64,000 nt of DNA from Sinotaia quadrata (lineage: Eukaryota > Mollusca > Gastropoda > Architaenioglossa > Viviparidae): NCBI GenBank assembly GCA_028829895.1, contig CM054181.1, positions 45,748,759 through 45,812,758 of the forward strand. The letters run 5' to 3'. This document shows positions 1-13,313 of the stretch, piece after piece; within the stretch, counting starts at the first letter, position 1; the number at the start of each line of letters is the position of its first letter. A program made the position numbers and the translations under genes. Below the pieces are notes generated by a model, which saw nothing but the letters and a program-made list of their open reading frames with translations, made no database searches and was not told the DNA's origin.

Positions 1-82
1 ACTGAATTGAAAATTGTCATTCTTAGGGGTGGAGCCTAAGACACATTTTCATGAACAATTTGGCTCTTGTAAGCAAGTCAAA

Positions 83-213
<131 letters not shown>

Positions 214-1940
214 TGTCCGTGATTACTGGTTTGAAAATCTTAACGACCACCCGCGCTTCCAAAAGTATTTACTGTCAGAAAAGACATATGGATTCGGCGG
301 TTTACTTTGGTGAGAATTGATCCCTGTAGATAAATGTCCGTTATTTCTGGGTTTTGTCTGCCTCCACTACCAACAATAGCGACCACAACAGTCAACGCAC
401 CACCAACGACTAACCATAAAATTAGTTTTGTAATAGTATAAGCAAACGTTAAATTATTGTACAAGACACAAAGTGATAAGCCAGTTAAGACATTTGAAGA
501 TACATTTGTTTATTTGTGTCCGTTTTGTGTCTGTTTATCAAGGCCATGACTTCTCACACTCTTTTTCTCTCATACGCGCGCGCTAGGAGCACGCGTACAT
601 TCAGTCACGAATACGTGTGTCTGTGTGCTGGCGCTTGTCAGTGTTTCTGAGAGTGGTAGAATGTGTGTGCCTGTGTGCTGGTGCTTGTCAGAGTTTATGT
701 GAGTGGTAGAATGTGTAAATATTTCAATGTACATGTGCAAGAGAGAGAAAACTTGCCTCATACTTATCTAAAGATTGAAGGCGTGAAAATTATATTTTCC
801 TTCCGAACAAAAGATCGCAGTAATAAATCAAACTGATTGGAGATTAAAAAAAATAAATACGGAAAAACAAACAATTAAAAGAAATAATGATGAAGTAATA
901 AAAAAGAAATAAAGAACACAATAAAGAAAAAATATTTACAGCAGCTATCATTCCGTTAAACCAGTCCATTCATGTATAAGAAACCCAAATACTTTAGGTT
1001 TTCAAGACTTTTGCTCTATCTATTACTGATTAAATAAGTCCACTATCACTATATAACTCTATTTAAAAGCATTATCTCAGATCTCTGATGCTATGGGTCC
1101 ATCGATACTCACTGACAATTGAAACTGTGGTTCCGCAGTATTTGGTAGAGAACTCAGCCCTCGCAGGCTAGCCACTTTTATACGTCACCCAAGGAAGTCA
1201 GCACTTATCGGACACAGTCTATCGACTTCATTTGACACTTGGCTGCATCCAATGGTGGTTTGATATTTTTTTGACAGTTTATACTGATCTTTGAAACCCT
1301 TTTGTCGGTAATGTGTCTTCCCAGCTCGACAATTCTGGCGAGAAAATAAAATTTTCGCATTTGATGTTCCCATAAATTTTGTTGTTTTTGTCATACAAAT
1401 CATTTAATTTATTTATCGTATTAGGCTGCATTCATTCAAAAACTAACTGTGGTACAGCGTTTGGCGTATTCTATTCTTATTTTTGTATTTGTTTGTTGTA
1501 ATTTCAGATTTAGAAGAAAATAAATTTTATCTTTAAATATCTATGCACTTTCAACTACCTTTAATATTTCACATTTATTTATTTATTTGTACATTTAATT
1601 ATGCTTCTGTTAAAATTTTTATTTATACGACAATTAATTGTAATTTGTTTATTTATTTCAAATGAATAACTAATTCAGAAAAAGTCCGCCTGTTAAGTGG
1701 GACAGTTTATAAATTAATCTTTTATTCTTTTCTTATTTCTACCCTATTAAAAATTTAAATTTAAAGATATTTGATAAAGGGCGGAAAGGATGACAAAGCG
1801 TTTATTAATGTTTAATTTGCTGTAGGAATGACATAATATATCATATATCATATCAAGTGTAGTGTACAACAACGCTACCGATGAGATCGAAAATGAAACG
1901 TGAAGGCATTATAAAAATAGTCTACGATGTATAAATAATA
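214..1940. other. Intergenic, no recognisable gene
   Basis: AT-rich sequence. At 611-716 there is a 50-bp tandem duplication of a TG-rich segment (CTGTGTGCTGG at 621 and again at 671). A 72-codon minus-strand frame at 1185-1403 has no recognisable domain and no convincing splice context, so it is not called. Confidence 0.6.
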
Positions 1941-2010
1941 ATAATAATGAAGGTGGCTGAGGTGGTGATGGTGGTGGTGGTAGTAGAGATGGTGGTGATG
2001 GTGAATATCA
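1941..2010. repeat. GGT/GAT trinucleotide-rich tract
   Basis: Imperfect GGTGGT/GATGGT repeats, flanked on the left by a short AATAAT run at about 1933-1945. Confidence 0.85.
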
Positions 2011-2149
2011 TGATACTACTACTAGGAAGAATATTCCTTTATGTATAACTAGAGTATTTGCAACCCGTGATGACGGATGGGAAATTAAAATTGCTAGGAA
2101 CATAAATGAATTTGTTTATTGGAAGGTTTGATTATCATAAGTCACATTT

Positions 2150-2795
2150 CAAGTGAAAATTCGAGCCTCGTTTAGCAAATAACCTTCACCATACCTAAGT
2201 TTAAGTTCGAGATGGGTGCCCCCTCTCCCCTCTCGCATCACTCAGCATTCCAGGCAGGCACACAGCAAAAAAAAAAAAAAAAAGTGTGTCGCAGGGTCAA
2301 TTAGTGGAATGAAATTAAATTCAGTCGCTGTACTGATGACGTCATAGCGTACTTGATCACGTGGTGTGCAATGCGCTTACCGAAACATTTCAGGAATTAA
2401 ACTGTATCATTCTATTATATTATTCCCTTTCCGAAAGTCAGCGGACAGCTTTTATAACTTTTGTTCCTTACCTGCTCGGTTAGTATTTTTACATTATACG
2501 GTAAATTGAGATTTGAAAATTCGAGCAACATTTAGCAAATTACCTTGACCGTCGGTTTTTTCATGAATGCACAATGCAACATAAAGCTGGCCATGTAAAA
2601 AAAAGAAAAACAACCTCCCATGTGGTCAAGGACGCTTTTACATCACTCGCAAAAAATACTCCCACGTGCTCCAGCATAATTTAGCAAATGACCTTGACCA
2701 TTTTTTAAAATGAGTACTTTGATGTTTGTTTCGTGAATGCGACAGTGCAACAAAAAGCTGGCATTGTGGACCCCGCCCCCCCCCCCCCCACACTC
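2150..2795. repeat. Degenerate repeat with three copies of a TTTAGCAAAT...CCTTGACC module
   Basis: The core TTTAGCAAAT followed by ACCTT-ACC occurs near 2172, 2530 and 2683. The second and third copies are followed by a shared tail: a CATGAATGC-like or GTGAATGC stretch, a GCAACA run and AAAGCTGGC, near 2562 and 2734. Spacing is irregular (about 360 and 150 bp), so this is an old duplicated repeat rather than a clean tandem array. It has no coding potential that I can see. A long C run lies at about 2767-2790. Confidence 0.6.
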
Positions 2796-2830
2796 GTGTT
2801 TGAAGATCAAGGATGCTTTAGCGTTTCACA

Positions 2831-3094
2831 CAGACAGCTGGAAAACTGGTGAATAATATTATTAATAATGATGTTGACAATGAATTTGAAATGGTGAATT
2901 TCATCATATTGCTACTTACTAGGAGGAATATTATATCACACATAAATAATAATAATGATGATGATAGCGAATCTATCTATCTATCTAGAAGTAACAACTA
3001 ATGACTAAAACACATTATCTTTTATTCGGCCACCTCACATCAACTCTCTCTGTCTCTCTCTCACATATACACACACATAACCACAACACATACA

Positions 3095-3130
<36 letters not shown>

Positions 3131-3719
3131 CACAATAAAAAGCAGTACCCAAGAATAAGCATAAAAATATTATTTTAGCCCTTTGAATTACGAATTCATC
3201 TTCTTAACAATGCAAAATGGTCTCTTTGGAGCAATTGTATCTCTTCCTCAGTCCCAGATGCTTTTGTTTTCATCGTTTTATCTACTTATCTTGTCATGTC
3301 AATGCTAGAGAACTTAACGATTTTATTCGCTGTTACGTCTGATTTGTCTCGTCCAAAGTATTACTGTCATCAAAGTTGCAGTATGTGTCAAAATCTCTTA
3401 TAAAGTTTTAGAACCATAGTTGGTCGTGAAGAGATAAATACAGTAAATGTCGATATTTGTAGACGATATCTTAATGATTAATCATTTTTCCACAGTAGTT
3501 TATGTAAGTCACGATACATTTTTAGTTATGTCCACTTCCCGTTCATGCCCTCCCCTTTACCCACACATCTCAGAGTGCGCCTCCCGGGAGAGACAGTATG
3601 TGACTTATATCTAAGGGCGAGCAAGAAAAACACCATTGCATAAATGGCAGCATTGGACTACTGTTACGACTATTAAACGTTCACTCCAATAACTACTTTT
3701 CAAATGCACTTTTTAATTT
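2831..3719. other. Intergenic; short (CA)n at 3098-3127
   Basis: A (CA)15 tract follows a CT-rich stretch at 3045-3062. No gene is recognisable in the rest of the block. Confidence 0.6.
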
Positions 3720-3880
3720 TCTTTTACTAATACTGCTGTTGCTTCCTCTATAGATCTATTGCTACTTCTAATATAACAACAAATATTACTATTATAACAA
3801 CAATTACTACTATGTCATTAGCTGTTGCTTCTATTGCTGCTATTGCTACAACAATTACTATTACTTGTAACATGAACCCT
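3720..3880. repeat. ACT/AAC-rich trinucleotide-like tract, left flank of the inverted-repeat element
   Basis: ATTACTATTATAACAACAA-type sequence. A very similar tract lies on the far side of the composite element at 6205-6345. The two may be one repeat split by insertion, or part of the composite itself. Confidence 0.5.
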
Positions 3881-3891
3881 TTGTTACGGGT

Positions 3892-5852
3892 TACGATTAT
3901 CATTATTATTAATCATCCATTACTAATTACAAGTGATGAAGAAATCTTAATTTATGTTTATTAATAATTCTCACAAGAGACACCACTAGTCACTTGGCGT
4001 ATTATATGGGTGTAGTAAATTTCTCTCCCTTCCACAATAATAAGACAGATGTTTTATTGTCATACTATACTTTCATAGGTGGGAACTTCTTACTAATGGG
4101 GTAATAAATCCATCTTTATTTATATTTAATGAGCCCCCATCCACCGACTGTCACTCCAACATATAAATTTAATATATGTGCGAGAAGGTTAATAAATATA
4201 ATAATAAATTTATTAAACCAACAATCAAAATCAAAGCACATAACAAGGAGTGTTCCAAAATCTTCATTTATGCTACCCAGGAACATCATGAGGAGATTTT
4301 AAAAATCTTCATGAATTCTTGATAATTTTAAGTGCCTGAGTTGGAAGTAAAAACTCCCTTGGAGGATAGGCTAGGAATTGTGGATGCTATCCAAACCAAT
4401 TCTAATTGGATGAATAGTTTTTTATGACTAATAGTCTCACACTGTTCATAACAACCTCAACCAATAGTGACAGATGAACAGTTTCTTTGATGAAGACGTA
4501 CTCTATTGTAATCAACTTTGAGTTTGGAGTGGCAAGAAGTCTGGTCATGAAAGGCTGCCATTAGCTTAATGATGAGTTAATTGACTGATTGAGAGAGAAT
4601 GGACTTTCCTGTACCTTTGCTATTAATATGTTATATTTGTGTTTTATGTAGAGAGGTGTTATAGAGTAGACTATTATTTCTACAGATTGTGAACTATAAT
4701 ACTTATATGTGGTATGCTAAACACTTGACATTGTCTCTAGTGAACCTGTTATTAAACTGATATGCTGTATTTATTATGCTTTATGCATGATCAGGCTAAT
4801 AATATTGTTGCAGGAAACTGTAATTTGAGACATGAATGTAAGAGAGAATGGAGTTAGGGAAACTTAGCGTTTGTGCCTTGATTATATTTTACAGTGAAAA
4901 ATCAGCCTTTTCCTGTTTGACCTGAATCTTTCAGTTTACTGATTTATAAACCACTACAACTGTGGTAGATGAAAGAAGTATCTACCCCCATTGTGTAAAT
5001 GTAAGGAATACACTGCACCCTTTTGATGTATGGTGGTAAAATATGCTTACTACATTATGGAATTTCTGGTACATGGAAGTTACTGGAAATTGCTCCAATT
5101 GTTGTTCTGCTTGAGGGAGCTTATATGGTGGAACACCAGATTAGCCTTGAGAGAATAATGGCTCATCAATTTTCTACAGCATGTGAGAGAAACATATGGA
5201 ACTGACAATAATGATGTGAACAATAAATTTGTGACTTTGTTATGAAAAGTGCATGAAAGACTATTATGACTTTCTCTAGACAAGGTTATGTGCAGACTAT
5301 TTTCACATATCTCTAATAACTCCATTTCTGTTCTCTGATAAGAACTATCTAATGATTTGTATTGACACTAATCTGTTGATTTTTTGTTAGTATATAAGAC
5401 TGTATAGGTATTAAATATTTTGAGCATGGTTTCGTGCAATATTTATGTCAAGTAATCATTTTCATTGCATTTGTTATTTGATTGCTTATTTAACAAATTT
5501 ATTGTTAAATTTATTGACATTCTCATACATATTGATAACCTTATATTGGAGAAGAAAGTGGATGGATAGGGGCTCACTAAATATATTTAAATTAGAAAAT
5601 GTTTTATTTTCTCCTTTATTATCATGTTTTCCACTTACGGAAATATTGTGTGACAGTAAATGTTTGTCTTTAATGTTGTGAAAGAGAGTAAACGTTTACA
5701 GTGACCTCACATCCTCCAAGTAAGAGAGACGAGTGGTATTTACTGGAGAATTATTAATAACGTAAATTAAGATTTTCGTCACTTGTAATTAGTTATGGCG
5801 ATTAATTATTAATAATAATCATAATCATTAACTATGTGGCGTTAGTGTCACA
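3892..5852. mobile_element. Non-autonomous element with long terminal inverted repeats, copy 1
   Basis: The left segment at about 3892-4230 is, with gaps and mismatches, the reverse complement of about 5490-5852. Matching landmarks include ACTAATTACAAGTGA, TCTTAATTTA, TATTAATAATTCTC and GTGAGCCCCTATCCA-like blocks on both sides. The putative ends start TGTTACG (left) and TGTGACACTAACG (right, complement). The interior has only short frames without recognisable transposase motifs. A second copy of the interior and right end lies at 23337-24996. A non-autonomous DNA transposon or fold-back element is the best reading; the superfamily is unknown and I could not define a target-site duplication. 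Confidence 0.65.
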
Positions 5853-6205
5853 CAGTCCATTAATTTACCATAAGCTAACAATTGAATTTATGACCGGACT
5901 TGAGTTACATCAAAATCAATGTGATTAGAATATAGAACTTTCAACAAAATAACTTTCGGTCTATTCCCATTGGATGAAAATGTTACGAGCAAATATGAGA
6001 CTATTAGAAAAAATACTCATCCATTGGAAACTGGTTTGAATTGCATCAGCAAGTTATAGCATATTCTCCACCTGAGTTGCTACTCCAGCTCTGGTACTTA
6101 CAGAAATATCGTCAAATGCAGTACCTGAAGATCATGTCACATTGACACTTAACAATTTTTATATAATAATTAAATTTAGAAATAGACAGGCAAAATTACT
6201 CCACT
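5853..6205 (-). mobile_element. Partial inverted copy of the same repeat family (terminal arm)
   Basis: Matches 21650-22003 in the same orientation: a shared TTAATTT-ACC-TAAGCTAAC start, GTGATTAGA-ATAGA, CATCCA-TTGGAA and a final GGCAAA-TTACTC end. It is the reverse complement of sequence inside copy 1 (about 4300-4570). It begins exactly where copy 1 ends, so one element may have inserted next to or into another. Confidence 0.6.
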
Positions 6206-6384
6206 ACACTACTATAACAAGAATTACTACTACTATAACAACAATTAATATTACTGTAACCACAACTACTACTATATAAACTTTACTAGTACAATAATTA
6301 TAGTATTACTATTATAACAACAATTACACCTATTCATAGTTATAAGCTAATTTTTTCATCATCATCGTGCACGTTTCTTAGAAG
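6206..6384. repeat. ACT/AAC-rich tract, right flank of composite element
   Basis: Repeats of ACTACTATAACAAC type similar to 3720-3880, then unique sequence leading into the 53-bp satellite. Confidence 0.5.
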
Positions 6385-7876
6385 CAGTAATAGTTTGGAG
6401 TTTTAAATTGGATATATGTCTTTATATACATTTTATCCAGTAATAGTTTGGAGTTTTAAATTGGATATATGTCTTTATATACATTTTATCCAGTAATAGT
6501 TTGGAGTTTTTAAATTGGATATATGTCTTTATATACATTTTATCCAGTAATAGTTTGGAGTTTTAAATTGGATATATGTCTTTATATACATTTTATCCAG
6601 TAATAGTTTGGAGTTTTAAATTGGATATATGTCTTTATATACATTTTATCCAGTAATAGTTTGGAGTTTTAAATTGGATATATGTCTTTATATACATTTT
6701 ATCCAGTAATAGTTTGGAGTTTTAAATTGGATATATGTCTTTATATACATTTTATCCAGTAATAGTTTGGAGTTTTAAATTGGATATATGTCTTTATATA
6801 CATTTTATCCAGTAATAGTTTGGAGTTTTAAATTGGATATATGTCTTTATATACATTTTATCCAGTAATAGTTTGGAGTTTTAAATTGGATATATGTCTT
6901 TATATACATTTTATCCAGTAATAGTTTGGAGTTTTAAATTGGATATATGTCTTTATATACATTTTATCCAGTAATAGTTTGGAGTTTTAAATTGGATATA
7001 TGTCTTTATATACATTTTATCCAGTAATAGTTTGGAGTTTTAAATTGGATATATGTCTTTATATACATTTTATCCAGTAATAGTTTGGAGTTTTAAATTG
7101 GATATATGTCTTTATATACATTTTATCCAGTAATAGTTTGGAGTTTTAAATTGGATATATGTCTTTATATACATTTTATCCAGTAATAGTTTGGAGTTTT
7201 AAATTGGATATATGTCTTTATATACATTTTATCCAGTAATAGTTTGGAGTTTTAAATTGGATATATGTCTTTATATACATTTTATCCAGTAATAGTTTGG
7301 AGTTTTAAATTGGATATATGTCTTTATATACATTTTATCCAGTAATAGTTTGGAGTTTTAAATTGGATATATGTCTTTATATACATTTTATCCAGTAATA
7401 GTTTGGAGTTTTAAATTGGATATATGTCTTTATATACATTTTATCCAGTAATAGTTTGGAGTTTTAAATTGGATATATGTCTTTATATACATTTTATCCA
7501 GTAATAGTTTGGAGTTTTAAATTGGATATATGTCTTTATATACATTTTATCCAGTAATAGTTTGGAGTTTTAAATTGGATATATGTCTTTATATACATTT
7601 TATCCAGTAATAGTTTGGAGTTTTAAATTGGATATATGTCTTTATATACATTTTATCCAGTAATAGTTTGGAGTTTTTAAATTGGATATATGTCTTTATA
7701 TACATTTTATCCAGTAATAGTTTGGAGTTTTTAAATTGGATATATGTCTTTATATACATTTTATCCAGTAATAGTTTGGAGTTTTAAATTGGATATATGT
7801 CTTTATATACATTTTATCCAGTAATAGTTTGGAGTTTTAAATTGGATATATGTCTTTATATACATTTTATCCAGTA
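6385..7876. repeat. 53-bp satellite, 28 nearly identical copies
   Basis: Units begin TAGTTTGGAG at 6391, 6444, 6497 and so on, and end with TTTTATCCAG. All copies read are identical at 53 bp except three 54-bp copies (starting at 6497, 7664 and 7718) that carry one extra T in the T run after GGAG. The array ends abruptly in CCAGTATATAATATCG. Such homogeneity indicates recent amplification or ongoing homogenisation. There are no unique spacers, so it is not a CRISPR array. Confidence 0.98.
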
Positions 7877-8796
7877 TATAATATCGTTTTGACAAATTAC
7901 TTTCTTCTACCTCAGTCAGATCTTAACAGTTTCACACCAATGACGTGTCTCTCTGCATGCATCTCCAATCTCCTAAAATCTCGCTGTGCTTTGTTTTGTA
8001 TTTGCAAGTTAATGTTTCACTGTGAAGTCCAACAATACAATTTTTTTCTCTTGAACTCGAAAGCAAACGTTTGTGTCGTGTGCAAAATCCCTGTCCAGTT
8101 CAATGCCGTTCACACACACACACACAAAACAGCATACGTTCGTGTTGTGCCCTCTTTTTCATCTGTAGTGTTTGCCCTTCATTTCACTTTACCAGGATAC
8201 AACATTATATCGTTGCTTTTACGAAATTCTTCAGCGTAATGTTCATTCTTTAAGTAGTACTATAGTCTAGCAAGAAGACCTCAGTATTGGACTGCACTGA
8301 TATTGCACATTTGCTTTTGAGCTCGACCAGCGTATGGAAAAATATTTCCGGCCTGGCTTGCACTAATCAAAACACGCGATGAGGTTAAATAAATTCGCCA
8401 CATTGAGTTTGTTCTGTCTTCACCAGTCGCTTGAAAGAAGACCGCCTTTGATGGTGTTTCTGTGGGGACAGGGGTCGTACTGCATGACCTCTTGCTAAGG
8501 CGAGACTAATGTGGGACAAGGGAGCTGCTGGCAAATCTAAACGCACTCGCATTAACCGAGCCCATCTTTGCCAAGTGGATTGCTGCTGTTGTTTCGTGTT
8601 TGTTTGTTTTCTTATTAATAATTCATTCCTTGCACTGTAGACATCCTCTCCTCCTCAATCGCTGATATAGCACTTCGATCTCCTCTCTCGCTCTCACTCT
8701 CTTTTAAATTTTAGACTGAATGAACTTAATTTTTTTTGCTGTTTTTCGATATTATTTGAAAACTCGTACGTACGCCTCACTATATTATTTCGTCTA
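7877..8796. other. Intergenic, no recognisable gene
   Basis: A 129-codon frame starts inside the satellite (7850-8239) but shows no domain and a chance-like composition. About 8270-8580 is somewhat richer in GC than its surroundings, without a recognisable exon. Confidence 0.5.
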
Positions 8797-9035
8797 GTTA
8801 CAGTTTTGCTTGTACAATTTTAGAGACGTTTTGCGTGTTAACATTGTTGTGTGAGTGTAGCTTTTACCCTTAAAAGAGTAGGCGCGTTGTATAGTAACAG
8901 TAGTAGTAGTAGAAGTTACAGTTTTGCCTTGTACAATTTTAGAGACGATTTGCGTTTTAACATTGTTGTGTGAGTGTAGCTTTTACCCTTAAAAGAGTAG
9001 GCGCGTTGTATAGTAATAGTAGTAGTAGCAGAAGC
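8797..9035. repeat. 118-bp tandem duplication
   Basis: GTTACAGTTTTGC starts at 8797 and again at 8915. The two copies share the GAGACG, GTGTGAGTGTAGCTTTTACC and AGAGTAGGCGCGTTG blocks, and each ends in a TAGTAGTAG run. Divergence is low. Confidence 0.93.
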
Positions 9036-9766
9036 AGACACAATAGTGGTACTAGTAGTAAAAGAATTTTATTGCATGGTAAAACGTTGAAGCGTTAAAG
9101 TGAATGTGAAATAGATAGTCTCATCTACAGTCTCATAAAAAGAATTTGCCATACCACCTGTTAGAAAAGTGACGCTCGGTTTCATGTTGGCAACGGTATA
9201 CAAGAGGATTCAATATAAACATGAATTGGGATACATTTATCACATATACAGGAATCAAATAAGTGAATTCAGATGATGGTATTCTAAATGATTTTACTAC
9301 TACTACAACAAAGGAGAATGAGAATATTGATGCTGCTGCTGAGAGGTGCTGGACATATCGTCTCACCCCAATTTCTGTTCACTCAGAAATCTCCAACATT
9401 TATTTCCTGTAATTTTTATCTGTCAGTATAAGGGATACTAGAGTTTCGCTGGCAAGATAATACAAAATGCTATTTCATTGTTTGAAAGGAACAGCGTCAT
9501 TTCGGATATTAAATCAATCTATATATATCTGACTTCACACAGCTCTAGGAGATGTTCTCAAACAATGAGAACTCATTGCTTGACCAAGTGCCAGGATGAT
9601 GCCAAAATGGTACAATGTAGTGGCTGGCAATCAAAACTAAACTTTTGATTAAACACACACACACACACAGACATACACACACATACACATACACACACTG
9701 GTTTCATATATAATTCTATTTTCTATTATATCTCATCTATAATTTTAGTTGATCAATTTATGTGTG
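9036..9766. other. Intergenic; CA-rich tract at 9653-9700
   Basis: No gene recognised. An interrupted ACAC/ATAC tract precedes the next microsatellite. The 77-codon minus-strand frame at 9133-9366 has no support. Confidence 0.5.
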
Positions 9767-10032
<266 letters not shown>

Positions 10033-10764
10033 GATCAGACGTATCAGAAAATCACTTTGTCAAGTAATGCATTCGTATAATTGAAGTCTTATTGATAATG
10101 TCTAAAACCAAAAGCTTAATTGCATGTAACTGCTAATCGAGTAATGACTGTCCTCTGAAATTTAATTTTCCTGACATAAATCGTATTTGTTTTGAAATTT
10201 GATGCATAAACAGCTTGAGACTAAAGCCTTTCTGTACTGAAACTATATCAGTCCCCCTTTCGCGAAACCTAACTGAACTCAGCACAACTGTAAAAATAAA
10301 AATCAATGCGTGTCATTTAAACGCCAGAATCAGGCATTTTCAGTAAAGAAGAGCTGAATTTATTTCACTGTTTGCAGTGTAGAAGTGTAATGCTATATAT
10401 AAGTTGAATATTGACATTAACATTGTCGCTTATAACGTGATATCAATGGAGATGCGATACCTGTTTTGTACGATAGATACCAAAATATAATGTCACAAGT
10501 AATGTGAAGACGTCGATTCTTGCGACAACGTCACACTGAATCATTTTTTAAATATTTTAATTTAAAATATATTAATTCTTTTCTTGCATACAATTCATTC
10601 AGTATATTATACAGTGCAGAATTAGTTTTAGGTTAATAATTACCTACATATTTGCTTACAAATTAAGGTAGTAATCAAATCTAATTAGAAACTAGCACTA
10701 CTACAAGTACACAGAGCACTTGTAGAAGTACATGGCACTCTTAGAAGTACACACATAACACTGC
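10033..10764. other. Intergenic, nothing recognised
   Basis: AT-rich, without a supported exon or RNA gene. Confidence 0.5.
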
Positions 10765-10915
10765 CAGAAATGCAAAGGGAAGTAATATACACATAGCAGT
10801 GACAGAAATGCAAAGGGAAGTAATACACACATAGCCAACACCAGAAATGCAAAGGGAAGTAATACACACATAGCACTGATAGAAATGCAAAGGGAAGTAA
10901 TACATACATAGAACA
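10765..10915. repeat. About 36-bp minisatellite, 4-5 copies
   Basis: Units share AGAAATGCAAAGGGAAGTAA followed by TACACACATAGCA. The minus-strand open frames with repeated Tyr-Phe-Pro-Leu-His-Phe are a consequence of the repeat. Confidence 0.9.
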
Positions 10916-11021
10916 TCTAGGACTTAATATTGTATTAAAAGAAAGGAGCATGGCAAGAAATATAGTGCGCAACATCCGAAGATAAGAGGGTTTAAAAATA
11001 AGTCCACGTGGGAAGTACAAA

Positions 11022-11300
11022 TTTCTCTAGCAATGCACGATATACTTACAATGAAGGTCATGTGAAAAGCATTAATGATATTCTTATATAAAAATACACC
11101 CCTCTAGAAATGCACGATATACTTACAATGAAGGCCATATGAGAAGTACTAATAATATTCTCATATAATAATTTATACATCTAGAAATTAATGATATAAT
11201 GAATGACATGTGAGAAGTACTACTAATATTATTCACAATACATACCTCTAGATGATGCATGATGTACTTATAATGAACTTAGTCAGTACAGATGCACCCA
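11022..11300. repeat. About 75-80-bp degenerate tandem repeat, 4 copies
   Basis: Copies start near 11022, 11103, 11179 and 11249 with CTCTAG/TCTAGAAATG, then GCACGATATACTTACAATGA and a GTGAGAAGTACTAAT-type block. Divergence increases along the array. Confidence 0.8.
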
Positions 11301-12075
11301 TCTACAATGAACATATTAAAATTCCTTTGCGCGCAGATACATCAGAAATGAGCGTTATCAAAAGTGTTCATGTACTATTATTACCTTTATTACCGTTATT
11401 ATTATAACGAGCATTATCGAAGTCATAAAAAAATGAAACTGGAGATGTGTATGTATTGTGAGCATTATAGTTCACCAGAAGAAAATATAGAACTAATCAC
11501 GATCAATGGAAAGGTTATGCCACAAGAGTTCATGAAGAATTTAGTTATCATTTGTAGACTAAGGGTAGGTAAGTCCTATCATTTGTAGACTAAGGGTAGG
11601 TAAGTCCTGTCATTTGTAGTTTTAGAATGGGCCAGTCCTTCCTCGCCCAAGCGAATAGAGATCGACAAAAGTATCTGGAAAATGTAAATGAGAACAGTAA
11701 AGATGAACGAGTCTAACATATATTGTAATGTATTGTATGATGTTGTGATCTGGTCCTGTATTTCCATATATATTACAATGGCAACCCATGGACCAACTGT
11801 GTCTATTTTCACTGTATTTGTTCCCTAACCTCCGCTGTGATTTTCGCAGATTTCCTCTTAGGTGTTATCGATGCGATGAAACATCGCGATAAAGTATTTT
11901 ACTCTACAGAAGAATGTAAATGTCCGTTGAAAATGCAAACTGCTACTCTGGCTGAAAAAATCTCCAAGCATATTCAACCGAACCGAACCGAACATTCTTT
12001 TCTGCTCGCTTCCATCACCATTATTTTTTCCTAGTAATTTTTCCTCTCATTATCACATACAATCTCTATTACTTC
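11301..12075. other. Intergenic; 34-bp duplication at 11556-11622
   Basis: GTAGACTAAGGGTAGGTAAG occurs twice, 34 bp apart. The rest has no recognised gene. Confidence 0.6.

Positions 12076-12146
<71 letters not shown>
12076..12146. repeat. (CA)n microsatellite followed by (CT)n
   Basis: About 35 CA units, then GCAAGCA and a short CTCTCT tract, followed by a pyrimidine-rich stretch up to about 12415. Confidence 0.97.
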
Positions 12147-12149
<3 letters not shown>

Positions 12150-12649
12150 AGCACTCTCTCTCTCTCTTTGACTTTTTCTCTTTCGTTATAACTCACTTTC
12201 TCAACTCTGTCTTTGTCTTTACCTCACTCTTTTCTTCTCTCTTTCTTTCCAATATTATTTTTTTCTAATTTTATCTTATTTGGTTTCCATTTCAACTTCC
12301 TGTTATTTTCAACTGTCCCCCATTTCTTTTCTAATCTCTCTTTCAGCACCTTTCTCGCTTCTTTCTCTCTCTTGCTTTCTGATATCTCTCTCTCTCCCTC
12401 TGAACTTCCGTTATTTCTAAGATACAGCTTAGTTCTCAATATTTTTTCACTTTTAAATACTGACACACCCAGTGCTGGTCAGACAATCAAATGTAACACG
12501 CCTAGCCTTTATCTAATTGATTCCAATGCCCTAGTGAAAATGGCTTTTGTGACCTACATTCATGTAAATTTGTGAAAATATGAACTTCGTTATATTTCAG
12601 TCGAAATAATCAAGATCAGCCTCCAACATCCTTTCAGCATTAAATTCAA

Positions 12650-12995
12650 ATCCACTTATCTGAGTAGATATATGGTATAGTCATATTAAGTTCTAACACA
12701 TTTATCCAAGTATATATATGTTAAATTCACATTAAATTGTAACACACTTATCCGAAAAGAGAGAGAGAGTGTTATTGTCACATTAGTTTCTAGGCCACTT
12801 ATCAAGTATGTGTTATAGTTACATTAAGTTTAAAACCATTTATCCGACTACACGTGTTATAGTCACATTAAATCCAAACCCACTTATCCGAGTAAATATG
12901 TGTTATAGTCACATTAAATCCAAACCCACTCCTAAGCAGGGTTATATGTGTAAACTCTTGTGCAGAGCTACAGGTTTAAACTCTTGTGCAGGGTG
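12650..12995. repeat. Degenerate about 45-bp repeat passing into a 28-bp repeat
   Basis: From 12650 to 12935, units carry GTTATAGTCACATTAA followed by ACCCACTTATCCGAGTA. From about 12936 the sequence changes to units of the type GCAGGGTTATATGTGTAAAC. That second family reappears at 14400-14545. Confidence 0.8.
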
Positions 12996-13251
12996 TTGTA
13001 TGATGGGAAATTTCCCCATATATTTTATATAAATTTTCATGACGTGTAATTTAAACTGACCGCTATTTGTAATTTGAATGACGTGTACATTGCATCATGC
13101 TTGTTTCGGAAGTGAGGTCCTGAAGAACGAGTCATGCATGGTGGTAGATTTACTGACCGGTGTTTAGTACTTGCGTCAGATAGGTGAGCAAAGGTTTTGT
13201 AGTATACATTTGCGTGATCATAGCCAATAAACGTAGCAAGGGATTAATGTG

Positions 13252-13252
<1 letters not shown>

Positions 13253-13308
<56 letters not shown>
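13253..13308. repeat. (GT)n microsatellite
   Basis: About 28 uninterrupted GT units. Confidence 0.97.

Positions 13309-13313
<5 letters not shown>

Noticed and set aside
6385..7876. CRISPR-like regular array
   Set aside because: The 53-bp units are contiguous and identical with no unique spacers, and the sequence is eukaryotic.
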